Shown here piece by piece: positions 53,807 to 63,745 of a DNA stretch of 64,000 nucleotides. The stretch comes from Shewanella glacialimarina (GTDB lineage: Bacteria; Pseudomonadota; Gammaproteobacteria; Enterobacterales; Shewanellaceae). Below the pieces are notes generated by a model. That model worked only from the letters and a program-made list of their open reading frames with translations, was not told where the DNA came from and made no database searches. The first letter of the stretch is position 1, and each line of letters opens with the position of its first letter. The DNA is taken from the NCBI RefSeq assembly GCF_020511155.1, contig NZ_CP041216.1, positions 1,364,001-1,428,000 on the forward strand, in the 5' to 3' direction. Made by a program: the position numbers and the translations under genes.

Positions 53807-54427
53807 ATGCTAAGAGCACTCGTATCAATCATAATTGGTGCCGCAGTGACTTTTGGTCTGTTTGCCTTCATGGCATTCTTGGTCGGCGGCGGTGCACAAC
53901 GCAACGATGAGTCGACTGAGACCCCTGTTATTGAAATTACGATGGATAAGCAGGATTCGAAGGCACAGAAGAAACCAAGGGTAACTCCTAAGCCACCACC
54001 ACCACCAGAGCAGCCACCGAAGCCGGATACTACTCCGCCAGATGCTGCAAATAATATTGACACTAATATGGCGTTCAATATGGGTGGAGTTGAAGCGGGT
54101 TCAGCATCAACAGGCTTTAAGCTTGGTAATATGATGACCCGTGATGGTGATGCTACACCGATTGTTCGTATCGAGCCTCAATATCCTATTGCTGCTGCTC
54201 GTGATGGTAAAGAAGGTTGGGTGCAACTTTCTTTTACAATCAATGAACTTGGTGGTGTAGATGACGTTGAAGTTATCAAAGCAGAACCAAAACGCTTATT
54301 TGACCGCGAAGCAATTCGTGCTCTTAAGAAGTGGAAATATAAGCCTAAAATTGTTGATGGCAAAGCGCTTAAACAAACAGGTATGGCTGTACAACTTGAT
54401 TTCACTTTAGAGAAAGGAGGTAGATAA
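53807..54427 (+). CDS. tonB2: TonB2, energy transducer
   Basis: A protein of 206 residues from ATG 53807; ATG 53798 would overlap exbD2 and adds three residues. It has one N-terminal membrane segment (IIIGAAVTFGLFAFMAFLV), a proline-rich linker (TPKPPPPPEQPPKPD) and a C-terminal TonB domain (RIEPQYPIAAARDGKEGWVQ, ALKKWKYKPKIVDG). It is shorter than TonB1 proteins, as expected for TonB2. It ends with TAATG overlapping the TPR gene. Confidence 0.92.
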   Translation: MLRALVSIIIGAAVTFGLFAFMAFLVGGGAQRNDESTETPVIEITMDKQDSKAQKKPRVTPKPPPPPEQPPKPDTTPPDAANNIDTNMAFNMGGVEAGSASTGFKLGNMMTRDGDATPIVRIEPQYPIAAARDGKEGWVQLSFTINELGGVDDVEVIKAEPKRLFDREAIRALKKWKYKPKIVDGKALKQTGMAVQLDFTLEKGGR

Positions 54428-55674
54428 TGCGCAAAATTACGACTATTGCAACAGCACTACTTCTTTCCGTTTGTGGAAGTGCAATGTTGAGCAGTGCCGC
54501 AATTGCAGCTGAAAAGTGTGAGATTGACAAGCGTCAGTCACGTGCAGTTGGCGACAGTGCTGCTAAGAAAGTACAAAAGTCTTTCGAAGCATATACTGAA
54601 GGCAATTTAGATGCAGCGATCTCTATGTTACTAGAAGCTAATCCTAAAAATGATTTTGACAAAGCTTATGTCGATCGCATGTTAGGTAACTTTTATGCTG
54701 AGAAAGGTCAAATGCAAACGGCGATCAAGTACTTGAAGACTGCCGTCGAAGCTGACATTCTTGGTGGTACTGATCACGCGGCAACAATGCGTTTGTATGC
54801 GGATTTGCTACTACAAGAGAGAAAATTTAAGGAAGCTATTCCATATTATTACAAATGGATGGACTTTACCTGTAAGGCTGATTCTCAAATGTATCGCCGT
54901 GTGGGTATTGCACACTCAGAGTTAAAAGAATGGAATAAAGTACTTGAAGTTGCTGATAAAGGTTTAGCATTAGCAGAAGAGCCTGATAAAAACTTATATC
55001 AAATGAAATTGACCGCATACTTTAATCAGAAAAAGTATAAAGATGCAGTTAAAATTCTAGAAACTATGGTGCCTTTATTCCAAGACGATAAGCGTCTATG
55101 GGTTCAGTTAGCACAGTTTTATTTGATGACTGAAGATTATGATCGTTCTTTAGCAACTTATGACTTAGCTTATAAAGCTGGTTTCTTAGATACTGATGGA
55201 AACATCACTCGTTTAGCACAACTTTTAGCGCAAAAAGGTTCGCCTTATCAAGCTGCTAAAATTTATGAAAAACACTTGAAATCAGGGTTGATTCCAGAAA
55301 GTCAGAAAACATTTAATGTTCTCGCTGGATTCTACCATAATGCTAAAGAGTTTAAGCTAGCCGCTAATTACTATGGTAAAGCAGCTGTCGCAGGTAATGA
55401 TGGTGAATTATATTTAAAGCAAGGGCGTTTATTGTCCCTTGACCAAAATTATAAAGAAGCAATTGTTGCCCTTGAAAAAGCACTCGACTTGGGTATTGAT
55501 AACCCAGGTGAAGCGCATTTCGAGCTAGCATTAGTGCATTTAACTTTGAAACAATATAAGTCAGCTTATAATCGTGCTGTTCAAGCATCGAAAGATAAAA
55601 AGACTGCTAGAAGTGCTAATAGTTACATTTCTTATATTAAAGAAAAAGCCCGTATTCATAACGTGGCCCTGTAG
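54427..55674 (+). CDS. TPR-repeat periplasmic protein of the TonB2 operon
   Basis: A protein of 415 residues with a signal peptide (SSAAIAAEKCE) and repeated TPR helices through most of its length, for example GNFYAEKGQMQTAIKYLKTA and LAQFYLMTEDYDRSLATYDL. The Vibrio TonB2 locus ends with a similar TPR gene. It probably scaffolds or stabilises the complex in the periplasm. It is the last gene before a strong terminator. Confidence 0.88.
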   Translation: MRKITTIATALLLSVCGSAMLSSAAIAAEKCEIDKRQSRAVGDSAAKKVQKSFEAYTEGNLDAAISMLLEANPKNDFDKAYVDRMLGNFYAEKGQMQTAIKYLKTAVEADILGGTDHAATMRLYADLLLQERKFKEAIPYYYKWMDFTCKADSQMYRRVGIAHSELKEWNKVLEVADKGLALAEEPDKNLYQMKLTAYFNQKKYKDAVKILETMVPLFQDDKRLWVQLAQFYLMTEDYDRSLATYDLAYKAGFLDTDGNITRLAQLLAQKGSPYQAAKIYEKHLKSGLIPESQKTFNVLAGFYHNAKEFKLAANYYGKAAVAGNDGELYLKQGRLLSLDQNYKEAIVALEKALDLGIDNPGEAHFELALVHLTLKQYKSAYNRAVQASKDKKTARSANSYISYIKEKARIHNVAL

Positions 55675-55696
55675 TTAATAGTTATTTCTAGACATT

Positions 55697-55722
55697 AAAA
55701 AAGCCCCGCGAGGGGCTTTTTT
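55697..55722. terminator. Bidirectional terminator after the TonB2 operon
   Basis: AAAAAAGCCCC pairs with GGGGCTTTTTT around the loop GCGA. It also faces the convergent GGDEF-like gene. Confidence 0.92.
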
Positions 55723-55743
55723 ATTATGTGTAGTTTGTATGAA

Positions 55744-56253
55744 TTACTGTAAGTGGGTCAAAGCTTGATGACGCGAATGGTCTAGCGCTAATTCATTTGA
55801 AAGTGATTCTACTTTGACAAATAGTCCTTCAATATTTTTATCATTACTGGGCAGACATATTCCTCCTGCGAGTTTGTAATTAATACTGAAATTATGGTCT
55901 TTACCGTACTTGGTGAGAAATTGATTTATTTGTTCATCAATTCTTTGTAAAACGACTTTAGCGCCTTCCTCATCGACATTGAATAAGCCAAGGGCAAAAT
56001 GATTTGTGTCTAATCTTGCGATGAGATCCGTTGCTCGTAAAAGTGCTTCTTGCACCTGATTAGTGAATAATTCCAGTAAATGAGGTTGTTTAACTGTTTC
56101 ATGTATGTGTGGGCAAAGATACAATAACGCTAAGCTTTGCTTTTCTCGTTGATGGCGGTGCCATTCACGGTTAAACACTTCCATAAAGTATATTTGATTA
56201 TAGACACCCGTTTCAGGATCTCTAAAGCTTGAATTGCGAAAAGAATAGGTCAT
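55744..56253 (-). CDS. Degenerate GGDEF-domain protein
   Basis: A protein of 169 residues consisting of a single GGDEF-like domain. The start resembles the family (FRDPETGVYNQIYFMEVFNREW), and the usual active-site GGDEF turn is replaced by RLDTNHFALGLF. It should therefore have no diguanylate cyclase activity, and it also lacks a visible sensor domain. It could be a c-di-GMP or GTP sensor, or have lost function. GGAG lies before the ATG. Confidence 0.8.
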   Translation of the reverse strand: MTYSFRNSSFRDPETGVYNQIYFMEVFNREWHRHQREKQSLALLYLCPHIHETVKQPHLLELFTNQVQEALLRATDLIARLDTNHFALGLFNVDEEGAKVVLQRIDEQINQFLTKYGKDHNFSINYKLAGGICLPSNDKNIEGLFVKVESLSNELALDHSRHQALTHLQ

Positions 56254-56327
56254 TGAGGAACTCCATTGAATATTCTTACTTAATTATAGATATGTTTTTT
56301 GATTCATGTGTAAAAGGATTAATAAAA

Positions 56328-58166
56328 ATGAAGAAAACCCTCCTAGCAGCCAGCATATCGTTATTGTTTGCGATCCAAGGTTGTAGCGATAATACGCCAC
56401 AAGCATCTTTGGCTTCGACTGAAGCCGCAGCTCAATCAATTTCGCAATCAACTAAAGAGTCAGCTGAACAGGCTTACTTAACTATGGTTGATAGCTTTTT
56501 TAAAGAGCAATTAAAACTTGAGCCGATTTACGCAACTTTTGTTGGCGTGAATGAATACAATGATCAATTTGGTAAATCATTAACTGAGGAATATTTAAAG
56601 GCTCGCCATGATCTTAATGCCAAGTACTTTTCACAGGCTAAAGATATTGATGCAGATGCTTTACCTGCTGATTTGAAAATTAGCTACAGCATGTTTATTT
56701 ATGATCGTGATATGGAATTGATGGCGGAAACTTATCCTGAGCATTTCTTGCCCATGAATCAGTTTTATAACACCGTTTTCACTATGGTTCAGTTAGGTGC
56801 CGGTGAAAGCGCACAACCTTTTAAAACGGTTGATGACTATCAAAACTGGCTTTCTCGTTTAGATGGGTTCGTTAATTGGCTACAGTTGGCCCAAGTGAGA
56901 ATGGACGAGGGTATTAATAGCAAAGTGGTTCTACCTAAAGTATTGGTAGATAGAATGATCCCTCAACTAACTGCCCAGGTGGTTGCTAACCCTGAAGATA
57001 GTCTGTTTTATTCGCCAATAAAATTGATGCCTGATTCATTCACGGCCGAACAAAAGGCTGAACTGACACAGGAGTATAAATCTTTTATAAGCGTTAAATT
57101 AATTCCTGCACTGGCTACTCTGCGTGATTATGTTCAAGGTACTTATTTGGCTAACGCAAGGGCTTCTGACGGTTGGTGGGGATTACCTAATGGTAAAGTG
57201 TGGTATCAACATTTAGCGAATAGCCATACAACGACCAAAATGCCCGTTGATGAAATTCATCAGATTGGTTTATCTGAGGTGAAGCGTATTTTAACTGAAA
57301 TGGATAAGGTCAGAGAACAAGTTAAATTCGAAGGTGATTTAACGGCATTTTTTGCTTCTTTATCATCAGAGCCGCAATATTTCTTCACTGACAAGAAAGA
57401 CTTGATTGATGGCTATATGGAATTAAAAGATACCATTAACCAAGTACTACCTAAATATTTTAATGTTATGCCTAAAGCTGATTATGTAGTGAAACCAGTA
57501 GAAAGTTTCCGTGAGCAATCTGCAGCAGGCGCATCATATGAATCACCCGCTGTTGACGGTTCTCGTCCCGGTGTTTTTTATATCAATACGTTTAACTTAA
57601 AAGCCCAGCCTAAATGGGGGATGACCACGTTATCGTTACACGAAGCAGCTCCTGGTCACCATTTTCAAATAGCGATTAAACAAGAGTTAACAGAGGTTCC
57701 TGAATTTCAACGTTTCCAAGGTTATACCGCTTTTGAAGAGGGTTGGGCACTCTATGCTGAGTATTTAGGTATTGAGATGGGCTTGTTCACTGACCCGTAT
57801 CAGTATTTTGGCAAGCTGTCTGATGAAATGCTACGCGCTATGCGCTTAGTTGTTGATACCGGTCTTCACGCCAAAGGCTGGAGCCGCGAGCAAGCTATTC
57901 AATACATGAAAGATAATTCGCCAATGGCGGAGTCTGATATTGTTGCAGAGGTTGAGCGTTACATGGCCATTCCTGGTCAAGCCTTATCTTATAAGGTAGG
58001 CCAGTTAACAATTCTAAAACTACGCGCAGATGCTGAAAAGCAATTGGATGATAAATTTGATATTAAAGGTTTCCATGATCAAATTCTCACTACAGGTTCA
58101 TTACCTATGGCGGTAATGGAAAGAAAAGTGTCTGATTGGGTTGATGCTGAATTAGCAAAACATTAA
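56328..58166 (+). CDS. DUF885-family lipoprotein (putative zinc metallopeptidase)
   Basis: A protein of 612 residues from ATG 56328, with AAGGA before it; the open frame starts 33 codons earlier but that has no signal. The lipobox is FAIQGCSD, so it is membrane-anchored. The zinc site of DUF885 is visible in LHEAAPGHHFQ, with the distal glutamate in FEEGWALYAEYLG. Members are thought to be carboxypeptidases or dipeptidases. It diverges from the GGDEF-like gene, with 74 bases between. Confidence 0.85.
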   Translation: MKKTLLAASISLLFAIQGCSDNTPQASLASTEAAAQSISQSTKESAEQAYLTMVDSFFKEQLKLEPIYATFVGVNEYNDQFGKSLTEEYLKARHDLNAKYFSQAKDIDADALPADLKISYSMFIYDRDMELMAETYPEHFLPMNQFYNTVFTMVQLGAGESAQPFKTVDDYQNWLSRLDGFVNWLQLAQVRMDEGINSKVVLPKVLVDRMIPQLTAQVVANPEDSLFYSPIKLMPDSFTAEQKAELTQEYKSFISVKLIPALATLRDYVQGTYLANARASDGWWGLPNGKVWYQHLANSHTTTKMPVDEIHQIGLSEVKRILTEMDKVREQVKFEGDLTAFFASLSSEPQYFFTDKKDLIDGYMELKDTINQVLPKYFNVMPKADYVVKPVESFREQSAAGASYESPAVDGSRPGVFYINTFNLKAQPKWGMTTLSLHEAAPGHHFQIAIKQELTEVPEFQRFQGYTAFEEGWALYAEYLGIEMGLFTDPYQYFGKLSDEMLRAMRLVVDTGLHAKGWSREQAIQYMKDNSPMAESDIVAEVERYMAIPGQALSYKVGQLTILKLRADAEKQLDDKFDIKGFHDQILTTGSLPMAVMERKVSDWVDAELAKH

Positions 58167-58242
58167 TTTTCATGCGTGTGTCGCACATCTTATTTATGCT
58201 AAGGTATGCGGCACATTTATTTCAAGTTAGGTAGGAGTTAGA

Positions 58243-58521
58243 ATGGTACAAGCAACGGCAAGACATTTGTTAGTCAGTACTGAAGAGCAATGTAACGAAT
58301 TAAAGCAACAAATTGAAAATGGAGCTGAATTTGCTGAAATAGCAAAATCTTACTCTTCATGCCCTTCAGGTTCTCAAGGCGGTGACTTAGGTGCTTTTGG
58401 TCCAGGCATGATGGTAAAAGAGTTTGATGAAGTCGTATTTAACGCGCCATTAAACCAAGTTCAAGGTCCAGTGAAAACTCAGTTTGGATACCATTTATTA
58501 GAAGTGACTAGCCGAGGTTAG
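58243..58521 (+). CDS. ppiC: PpiC, parvulin-type peptidyl-prolyl isomerase
   Basis: A single parvulin domain of 92 residues with the signature ARHLLVST near the start, then SSCPSGSQGGDLGAFGPGMM and VQGPVKTQFGYHLLEV. It lacks a signal peptide, so it acts in the cytoplasm. AGGAG lies before the ATG and a terminator follows. Confidence 0.95.
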   Translation: MVQATARHLLVSTEEQCNELKQQIENGAEFAEIAKSYSSCPSGSQGGDLGAFGPGMMVKEFDEVVFNAPLNQVQGPVKTQFGYHLLEVTSRG

Positions 58522-58543
58522 TCTCTTTGTTAATAATGATGTT

Positions 58544-58569
58544 AAAGGCGACTAAGTGTCGCCTTTTTT
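58544..58569 (+). terminator. Terminator after ppiC
   Basis: AAAGGCGAC and GTCGCCTTT form a 9-bp stem with a 5-base loop, followed by T. Confidence 0.85.
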
Positions 58570-58605
58570 GTCAGATTTTTTGTTGTTATTGTCGGTGAGA
58601 GTAAT

Positions 58606-59136
58606 ATGGATATAGCACTGTATAGCGATAGATTAGTGATTAGAAGTTTGCAATATCAAGACTGGGATAATTTTTTATCTATCAACCAAGATCCTCAAGT
58701 TAACCAGTATATTCGTGAACCTGCGACTGAAGTAGTGCTACTGGCAAAGTTTGAGTCAAGATTGTTGCCTTGGTCTATTGAAAGTGGTGACTGGCTAACG
58801 TTACTGATTGAAACCATTGATGGCGAGTTTGTTGGTTTAATGGGCTTTTATTGTCAGGACTTTTATTCAAAGCGTGTTGAGGTGGGTTACTTATTGTCTT
58901 CAAGCATGCAGGGTATGGGCTATGGAACAGAAAGCCTGCAAACTTTAGTTGACTGGGGCCGCTTACAATTTGATATTCATAAGTATGTTGCTGTTTGTGC
59001 TCAAACGAATTTACCTTCAATTAAAGTATTACAAAAAGTAGGTTTTAGTTTAGAGGGCACTTTTTTGCAGCACACTTACTTAGCGGGAAAGTGGATAGAT
59101 GACTACCAATTCGGCTTAGTATTAGCTCCACTATAA
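58606..59136 (+). CDS. GNAT-family N-acetyltransferase (RimJ/RimL-like)
   Basis: A protein of 176 residues with the acetyltransferase fold: SDRLVIRSLQYQDWDNF at the start, the acetyl-CoA loop SSSMQGMGYGTESLQTLVDW, and the late NLPSIKVLQKVGFSLEGTF. This subgroup acetylates ribosomal proteins or small molecules; the target is unknown. Confidence 0.85.
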   Translation: MDIALYSDRLVIRSLQYQDWDNFLSINQDPQVNQYIREPATEVVLLAKFESRLLPWSIESGDWLTLLIETIDGEFVGLMGFYCQDFYSKRVEVGYLLSSSMQGMGYGTESLQTLVDWGRLQFDIHKYVAVCAQTNLPSIKVLQKVGFSLEGTFLQHTYLAGKWIDDYQFGLVLAPL

Positions 59137-59235
59137 AGATGTTTCAAAATTCATAAAAAAACCCTTTTTTTAGTAAGAGGTTTGTCACATAATACTAAAT
59201 ACAATTGAAAACAATTCTCGTTAACACTAAAAACT

Positions 59236-59249
59236 TTGATCTAGATAAA
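59236..59249 (+). promoter_or_regulatory. FNR/EtrA-like site upstream of feoAB
   Basis: TTGATCTAGATAAA matches TTGAT-N4-ATCAA at nine of ten positions, 63 bases before the feoA start. feoAB is activated by FNR under anaerobiosis in other bacteria, and EtrA is the Shewanella FNR. Confidence 0.65.
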
Positions 59250-59312
59250 GTTTTAACTGCCTAACCTTCGCTAGAATTGTCTGGTCATCAATGATGTAAA
59301 AGGCGTACCTTA

Positions 59313-59546
59313 ATGAAACTTAGCGAGCTAAGTCCTGGCGACAAGGCAATGATTTGTCAAATCGGCCATCTTTCTCTTCCGCAAACCGTAAAGCGTAAAT
59401 TACTCTCAATGGGGATTACTCCTAATACTCATTTTAGTTTAGTACGTCGAGCGCCAATGGGTTCCGGTGTAGAACTTAATCTTCGAGGTAGCCATATTTG
59501 TATGCGTAAAGATTTAGCTGAAGTTATTGAGGTGGTTAAATCATGA
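59313..59546 (+). CDS. feoA: FeoA, ferrous iron transport accessory protein
   Basis: An SH3-like protein of 77 residues, the usual FeoA length, with MKLSELSPGDKAMI at the start and LVRRAPMGSGVELNLRG. It works with FeoB at the inner membrane. Its stop overlaps the feoB start by four bases (ATGA). No feoC follows feoB. Confidence 0.95.
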   Translation: MKLSELSPGDKAMICQIGHLSLPQTVKRKLLSMGITPNTHFSLVRRAPMGSGVELNLRGSHICMRKDLAEVIEVVKS

Positions 59547-61852
59547 CTAAACAATTCCATTGCGTCACTGTAGGTAACCCTAACGCAGGTAAGTCTACGC
59601 TTTTTAACGCCCTAACCGGCTCAAATCAACAGGTGGGTAATTGGTCTGGTGTCACGGTTGAAAAGAAAACTGGCCAGTTTAGTCTTGCCGATACCGAGGT
59701 TTTTTTAACAGACTTACCCGGTATCTATGATTTATTACCCGCAGGTAACAGCTGTGACTGCTCGCTAGATGAGCAAATTGCTCAACAGTATTTAGCAGAT
59801 GAAAAAGTTGATGCAATCATTAATCTGGTTGATGCCACTAACATTGAACGCCATTTGTACTTAACGGTGCAATTACGTGAACTTGGCATCCCTATGGTCG
59901 TTGTACTTAACAAAACTGATGCGGCTAAAAAACTTAAAATCGACATAGATATTGAACAAATGTCTGCTGCACTAGGCTGTCCTGTTATAGGTGTATGTTC
60001 TCGAGATTTGAACGATGTTGAACGCGTTAAGTCCGCTATATTATCGATTGTTGATAAAGAAATAGCAGAAAAACCACTTGAGCTCAATTATCACGCTTCA
60101 ATTGAGCAAAGTGTTATTACATTGCAACAACAAAGTAATTTACATCATTTGCCTCAGTTAAGCCGAGGCCGTGCTTTAGCCATGTTAGGTAATGGCAATG
60201 GTTGCGGTAGCTGTGACAGCAGTCAACTCAAAGATATTGTTAGCGCTTGTACCAAAACCGCAGAACAAAGCGGTGAAGATATAGAAGTGATGGTAGCTAC
60301 AACACGATACGATTTCGTTGAAAAAATCTTTAACGCTTCTGTTAATGTCGGCGAACATCTTAGTATGACAGATAGGTTAGACCGTTTTGTTCTGCACCCA
60401 TTTTTAGGCATTCCGGTATTCTTATTCGTCATGTATTTGATGTTTATGTTCAGTATCAATGTTGGTAGCTCTTTTATTGATTTTTTTGACATGACAGCCG
60501 GTGCCATTTTTGTCGATCATTTTGGTGCTATGTTAAGTTCAATAGGCTCCCCAGATTGGCTAGTGACAATTCTCGCCGGTGGTGTTGGTCAAGGTGTTCA
60601 AACCGTTGCGACTTTTATTCCGGTTATTGCAGCGCTATTTTTAGTCTTGTCTGTACTTGAAGCATCGGGCTATATGGCCAGGGCGGCATTTGTTGTTGAC
60701 GGTTTAATGCGTCGAATTGGTTTGCCCGGAAAAGCCTTTGTGCCAATGATAGTTGGTTTCGGCTGTTCTGTTCCGGCCATTATGGCAACTCGTACGTTAG
60801 GCAGTGAGCGTGAGCGTATCGTAACCGGTATGATGGCTCCTTTTATGTCTTGCGGTGCCCGCTTACCCGTTTACGCATTATTTGCAGCAGCTTTTTTCCC
60901 TGACTCGGGTCAGAATTTAGTCTTCATGCTGTATATTATTGGTATCTTTGCTGCTGTTGGTACAGGGCTTCTATTACGTCATACTGTTCTACCTGGAACT
61001 AGTAGTGCGGTAGTGATGGAATTACCAAGCTATGAAATGCCAAGAGTCAAAGCGGTACTATCTCGTACGGCCAAACGCACTAAAAGCTTTATTCTTGGTG
61101 CGGGTAAAACGATTGTAATCGTAGTGACGCTACTTAACTTTATTAATGCTATTGGCATAGATGGTAGTTTTGGTCATGAGGATAGCCAGGAGTCACTACT
61201 CAGTGTAGCCAGTCAACAAGTGACGCCTTTATTTTCTCCTATGGGTATTGAACAAGATAATTGGCCAGCAACTGTAGGTATTATTACTGGCATATTTGCT
61301 AAGGAAGCCGTAGTTGGTACCTTGAATAGTTTATATAGCACACCTAGTGTTGGTGCTGATGAGTTGGCATCGTTAGCTGATACATTCCATGCGGCATGGT
61401 TAACAATACCTGAAAACTTACTTGGTATCGCCCCTGATGACCCATTATCGATTGATGTTGGGAGTGTTGATAATATTGACACCGCAGCAGAAGAGTTAGC
61501 TGTTGATAAATCAACATTCAGTGCCTTACAATCTGGCTTTAGTGGACAAGTTGCTGCTTTTTCATATCTATTATTTATTCTACTTTACACGCCATGTGTT
61601 GCAGCTATGGGCGCGTTGGTTAATGAATTTGGTATTAAATGGGCGCGGTTTGCCGCGTTATGGACATTTGCTTTAGCTTATGGAACAGCCACTGTTGTTT
61701 ATCAAGGTGCCACATTCAGTGAGCACCCTGTGCAATCAATGGCATGGATAAGTTTCTTTATGTTTGCATTGGTCATCTTCTATGTTTGGTTAAAGAAGAA
61801 AGGCCTCAAAGCTCAACAGATTATTCCCGGGATAAAAATTATTACTGGTTAA
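59543..61852 (+). CDS. feoB: FeoB, ferrous iron transporter
   Basis: A protein of 769 residues. The N-terminal GTPase domain has G1 GNPNAGKSTLFNAL, G3 DLPGIYDL and G4 NKTD, and the membrane part has the two Gate motifs, VPMIVGFGCSVPAIMATRTL and YTPCVAAMGAL. An internal CGSCDSS lies in the spacer near residue 220. It imports Fe(II), which Shewanella produces itself by the mtr-dependent reduction of Fe(III). A strong terminator follows. Confidence 0.97.
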   Translation: MTKQFHCVTVGNPNAGKSTLFNALTGSNQQVGNWSGVTVEKKTGQFSLADTEVFLTDLPGIYDLLPAGNSCDCSLDEQIAQQYLADEKVDAIINLVDATNIERHLYLTVQLRELGIPMVVVLNKTDAAKKLKIDIDIEQMSAALGCPVIGVCSRDLNDVERVKSAILSIVDKEIAEKPLELNYHASIEQSVITLQQQSNLHHLPQLSRGRALAMLGNGNGCGSCDSSQLKDIVSACTKTAEQSGEDIEVMVATTRYDFVEKIFNASVNVGEHLSMTDRLDRFVLHPFLGIPVFLFVMYLMFMFSINVGSSFIDFFDMTAGAIFVDHFGAMLSSIGSPDWLVTILAGGVGQGVQTVATFIPVIAALFLVLSVLEASGYMARAAFVVDGLMRRIGLPGKAFVPMIVGFGCSVPAIMATRTLGSERERIVTGMMAPFMSCGARLPVYALFAAAFFPDSGQNLVFMLYIIGIFAAVGTGLLLRHTVLPGTSSAVVMELPSYEMPRVKAVLSRTAKRTKSFILGAGKTIVIVVTLLNFINAIGIDGSFGHEDSQESLLSVASQQVTPLFSPMGIEQDNWPATVGIITGIFAKEAVVGTLNSLYSTPSVGADELASLADTFHAAWLTIPENLLGIAPDDPLSIDVGSVDNIDTAAEELAVDKSTFSALQSGFSGQVAAFSYLLFILLYTPCVAAMGALVNEFGIKWARFAALWTFALAYGTATVVYQGATFSEHPVQSMAWISFFMFALVIFYVWLKKKGLKAQQIIPGIKIITG

Positions 61853-61880
61853 GCTAATTAATAGATGAATATTGAACAAT

Positions 61881-61914
61881 AAACCCAGCTTTAGCTGGGT
61901 TTATTGTTTTTTTT
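61881..61914 (+). terminator. Terminator after feoB
   Basis: AAACCCAGC and GCTGGGTTT around the loop TTTA, then ATTG and a run of eight T. Confidence 0.9.
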
Positions 61915-62006
61915 ACGCTTTTTGTAGTGCAATAGTTGTAACTGCTACAGTTCTGTAGGATCATCTTATTTTTAACAATATTGCCATGTGTGCCGAGAGG
62001 ATTTTC

Positions 62007-63677
62007 ATGAGTCAAGTGGACACCGAAGTACGTCCAAGTAACTTCATTCGTAATATCATTGACGAAGACCTAAAAAGTGGTAAGCACAATCATGTGCACA
62101 CTCGTTTTCCACCAGAGCCGAACGGCTTTTTACATATTGGTCATGCCAAGTCTATTTGCTTAAACTTTGGTATAGCTAAAGATTATCAAGGCCAGTGTAA
62201 CTTACGTTTTGATGATACTAACCCTGAGAAAGAAGATATTAACTATGTTAAATCTATTCAGGAAGACGTGCGCTGGTTGGGATTTGAATGGTCTGGCGAT
62301 ATTCGTTATTCATCGAACTATTTTGACCAATTGCATCAATATGCGATTGAGTTAATCAAAAAAGGGTTAGCTTACGTTTGTTTCTTAAACGGCGAACAAA
62401 CCCGTGAATATCGTGGCACCTTAAAAGAACCAGGTAAAAACAGTCCCCATCGTGATTCATCTGTTGAAGAAAACCTCGCATTATTTGAAAAAATGCGTAA
62501 TGGTGAATTCAAGGAAGGTGAGTGTGCCCTGCGGGCTAAAATTGATATGGCTTCGCCATTTATGTGTATGCGCGATCCAATCATTTATCGCATTCGATTT
62601 GCACATCATCACCAAACAGGTGATAAATGGTGCATATATCCAATGTATGATTTTACCCATTGTATTTCTGATGCGCTCGAAAATATTACTCATTCAGTCT
62701 GTACATTAGAGTTTCAAGATAATCGTCGTTTATATGACTGGGTATTAGATCATTTAGATGATTTTCAAGCGCCAAATCGAACTCGTCAATATGAGTTTTC
62801 GCGCTTAAATCTTGAATATACCTTAATGTCTAAGCGAAAATTGAATGATTTAGTCACTCGTAAGCTTGTTAACGGTTGGGACGACCCGCGTATGCCTACC
62901 ATTGCTGGTTTGCGTCGTAGAGGTTATACACCGGGTTCAATTCGTGAGTTTTGTCAGCGTATCGGTGTGACTAAACAAGATAACTTAATTGAAGTGGGTA
63001 TGTTAGATGCTTGCATTCGTGAAGAGTTAAACGAACATGCACCGCGTGCCATGGCAGTACTTCGGCCAATTAAAGTGGTTATTGAAAATTATCCACATGC
63101 TGAGCCTGAAAGTATTCAAGCTGCGGCGCATCCTTCTAATGAAGCGATGGGCACCCGTGAGTTATTTTTTGGTCGAGATTTATTTATCGATGCTGAAGAT
63201 TTTAAAGAAGAAGCTAATAAGCACTTTAAACGTTTAGTGTTAGGTAAAGAAGTACGTTTACGTAATGCCTATGTGATTAAAGCAGAGCGCTGTGACAAAG
63301 ACGCAGATGGCAACGTGACCACGGTTTACTGTAGTTATGACGATGAAACTTTAGGTAAAAACCCAGCTGATGGTCGCAAAGTAAAAGGCGTGATCCATTG
63401 GGTTGAAGCATCTTCTGCAAAACCTGCTGAGTTTCGTTTGTATGAACGTTTATTTACTGAAGCTAATCCAGCAACATTTGATACCGTGGATGAGGTGATT
63501 AATCCTAATTCATTGGTAGTATTAAATGGTTTGGTCGAGCCGAGCCTGGTGAATGCACCAGCTGAAAAAGCATATCAATTTGAGCGCGAAGGTTACTACT
63601 GTGCTGATAATAAAGACTCAAGTGCCGATCGCTTAGTATTTAACTTAACAGTACCGTTAAGAGATTCTTTCGCTTAA
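62007..63677 (+). CDS. glnS: Glutaminyl-tRNA synthetase
   Basis: A class I synthetase of 556 residues from ATG 62007, which has GAGAGG six bases ahead; ATG 61986 would add seven residues. The HIGH motif ([14 protein letters not shown]) and the KMSKS-like motif (LMSKRKL) are intact, and the length matches the Escherichia coli enzyme (about 554). It charges tRNA-Gln in the cytoplasm. A terminator follows. Confidence 0.97.
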   Translation: MSQVDTEVRPSNFIRNIIDEDLKSGKHNHVHTRFPPEPNGFLHIGHAKSICLNFGIAKDYQGQCNLRFDDTNPEKEDINYVKSIQEDVRWLGFEWSGDIRYSSNYFDQLHQYAIELIKKGLAYVCFLNGEQTREYRGTLKEPGKNSPHRDSSVEENLALFEKMRNGEFKEGECALRAKIDMASPFMCMRDPIIYRIRFAHHHQTGDKWCIYPMYDFTHCISDALENITHSVCTLEFQDNRRLYDWVLDHLDDFQAPNRTRQYEFSRLNLEYTLMSKRKLNDLVTRKLVNGWDDPRMPTIAGLRRRGYTPGSIREFCQRIGVTKQDNLIEVGMLDACIREELNEHAPRAMAVLRPIKVVIENYPHAEPESIQAAAHPSNEAMGTRELFFGRDLFIDAEDFKEEANKHFKRLVLGKEVRLRNAYVIKAERCDKDADGNVTTVYCSYDDETLGKNPADGRKVKGVIHWVEASSAKPAEFRLYERLFTEANPATFDTVDEVINPNSLVVLNGLVEPSLVNAPAEKAYQFEREGYYCADNKDSSADRLVFNLTVPLRDSFA

Positions 63678-63691
63678 CTCGTATTGTTTTA

Positions 63692-63716
63692 CAAAAGGCG
63701 CTATATGCGCCTTTTT
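63692..63716 (+). terminator. Terminator after glnS
   Basis: AAAAGGCGC-TATAT-GCGCC followed by a T tract. Confidence 0.88.
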
Positions 63717-63745
63717 TATTATTTTTCAACTATGTAGAAAAGCTG

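Noticed and set aside
53788..54078. Glycine-rich minus-strand open frame over tonB2
   Set aside because: The glycine run is the antisense reading of the TonB2 proline-rich linker.
59190..59230. Possible Fur box before feoA
   Set aside because: The best alignment (TGAAAACAATTCTCG against TGATAAT-N-ATTATCA) matches only about ten of fourteen positions, which is not enough in AT-rich sequence.
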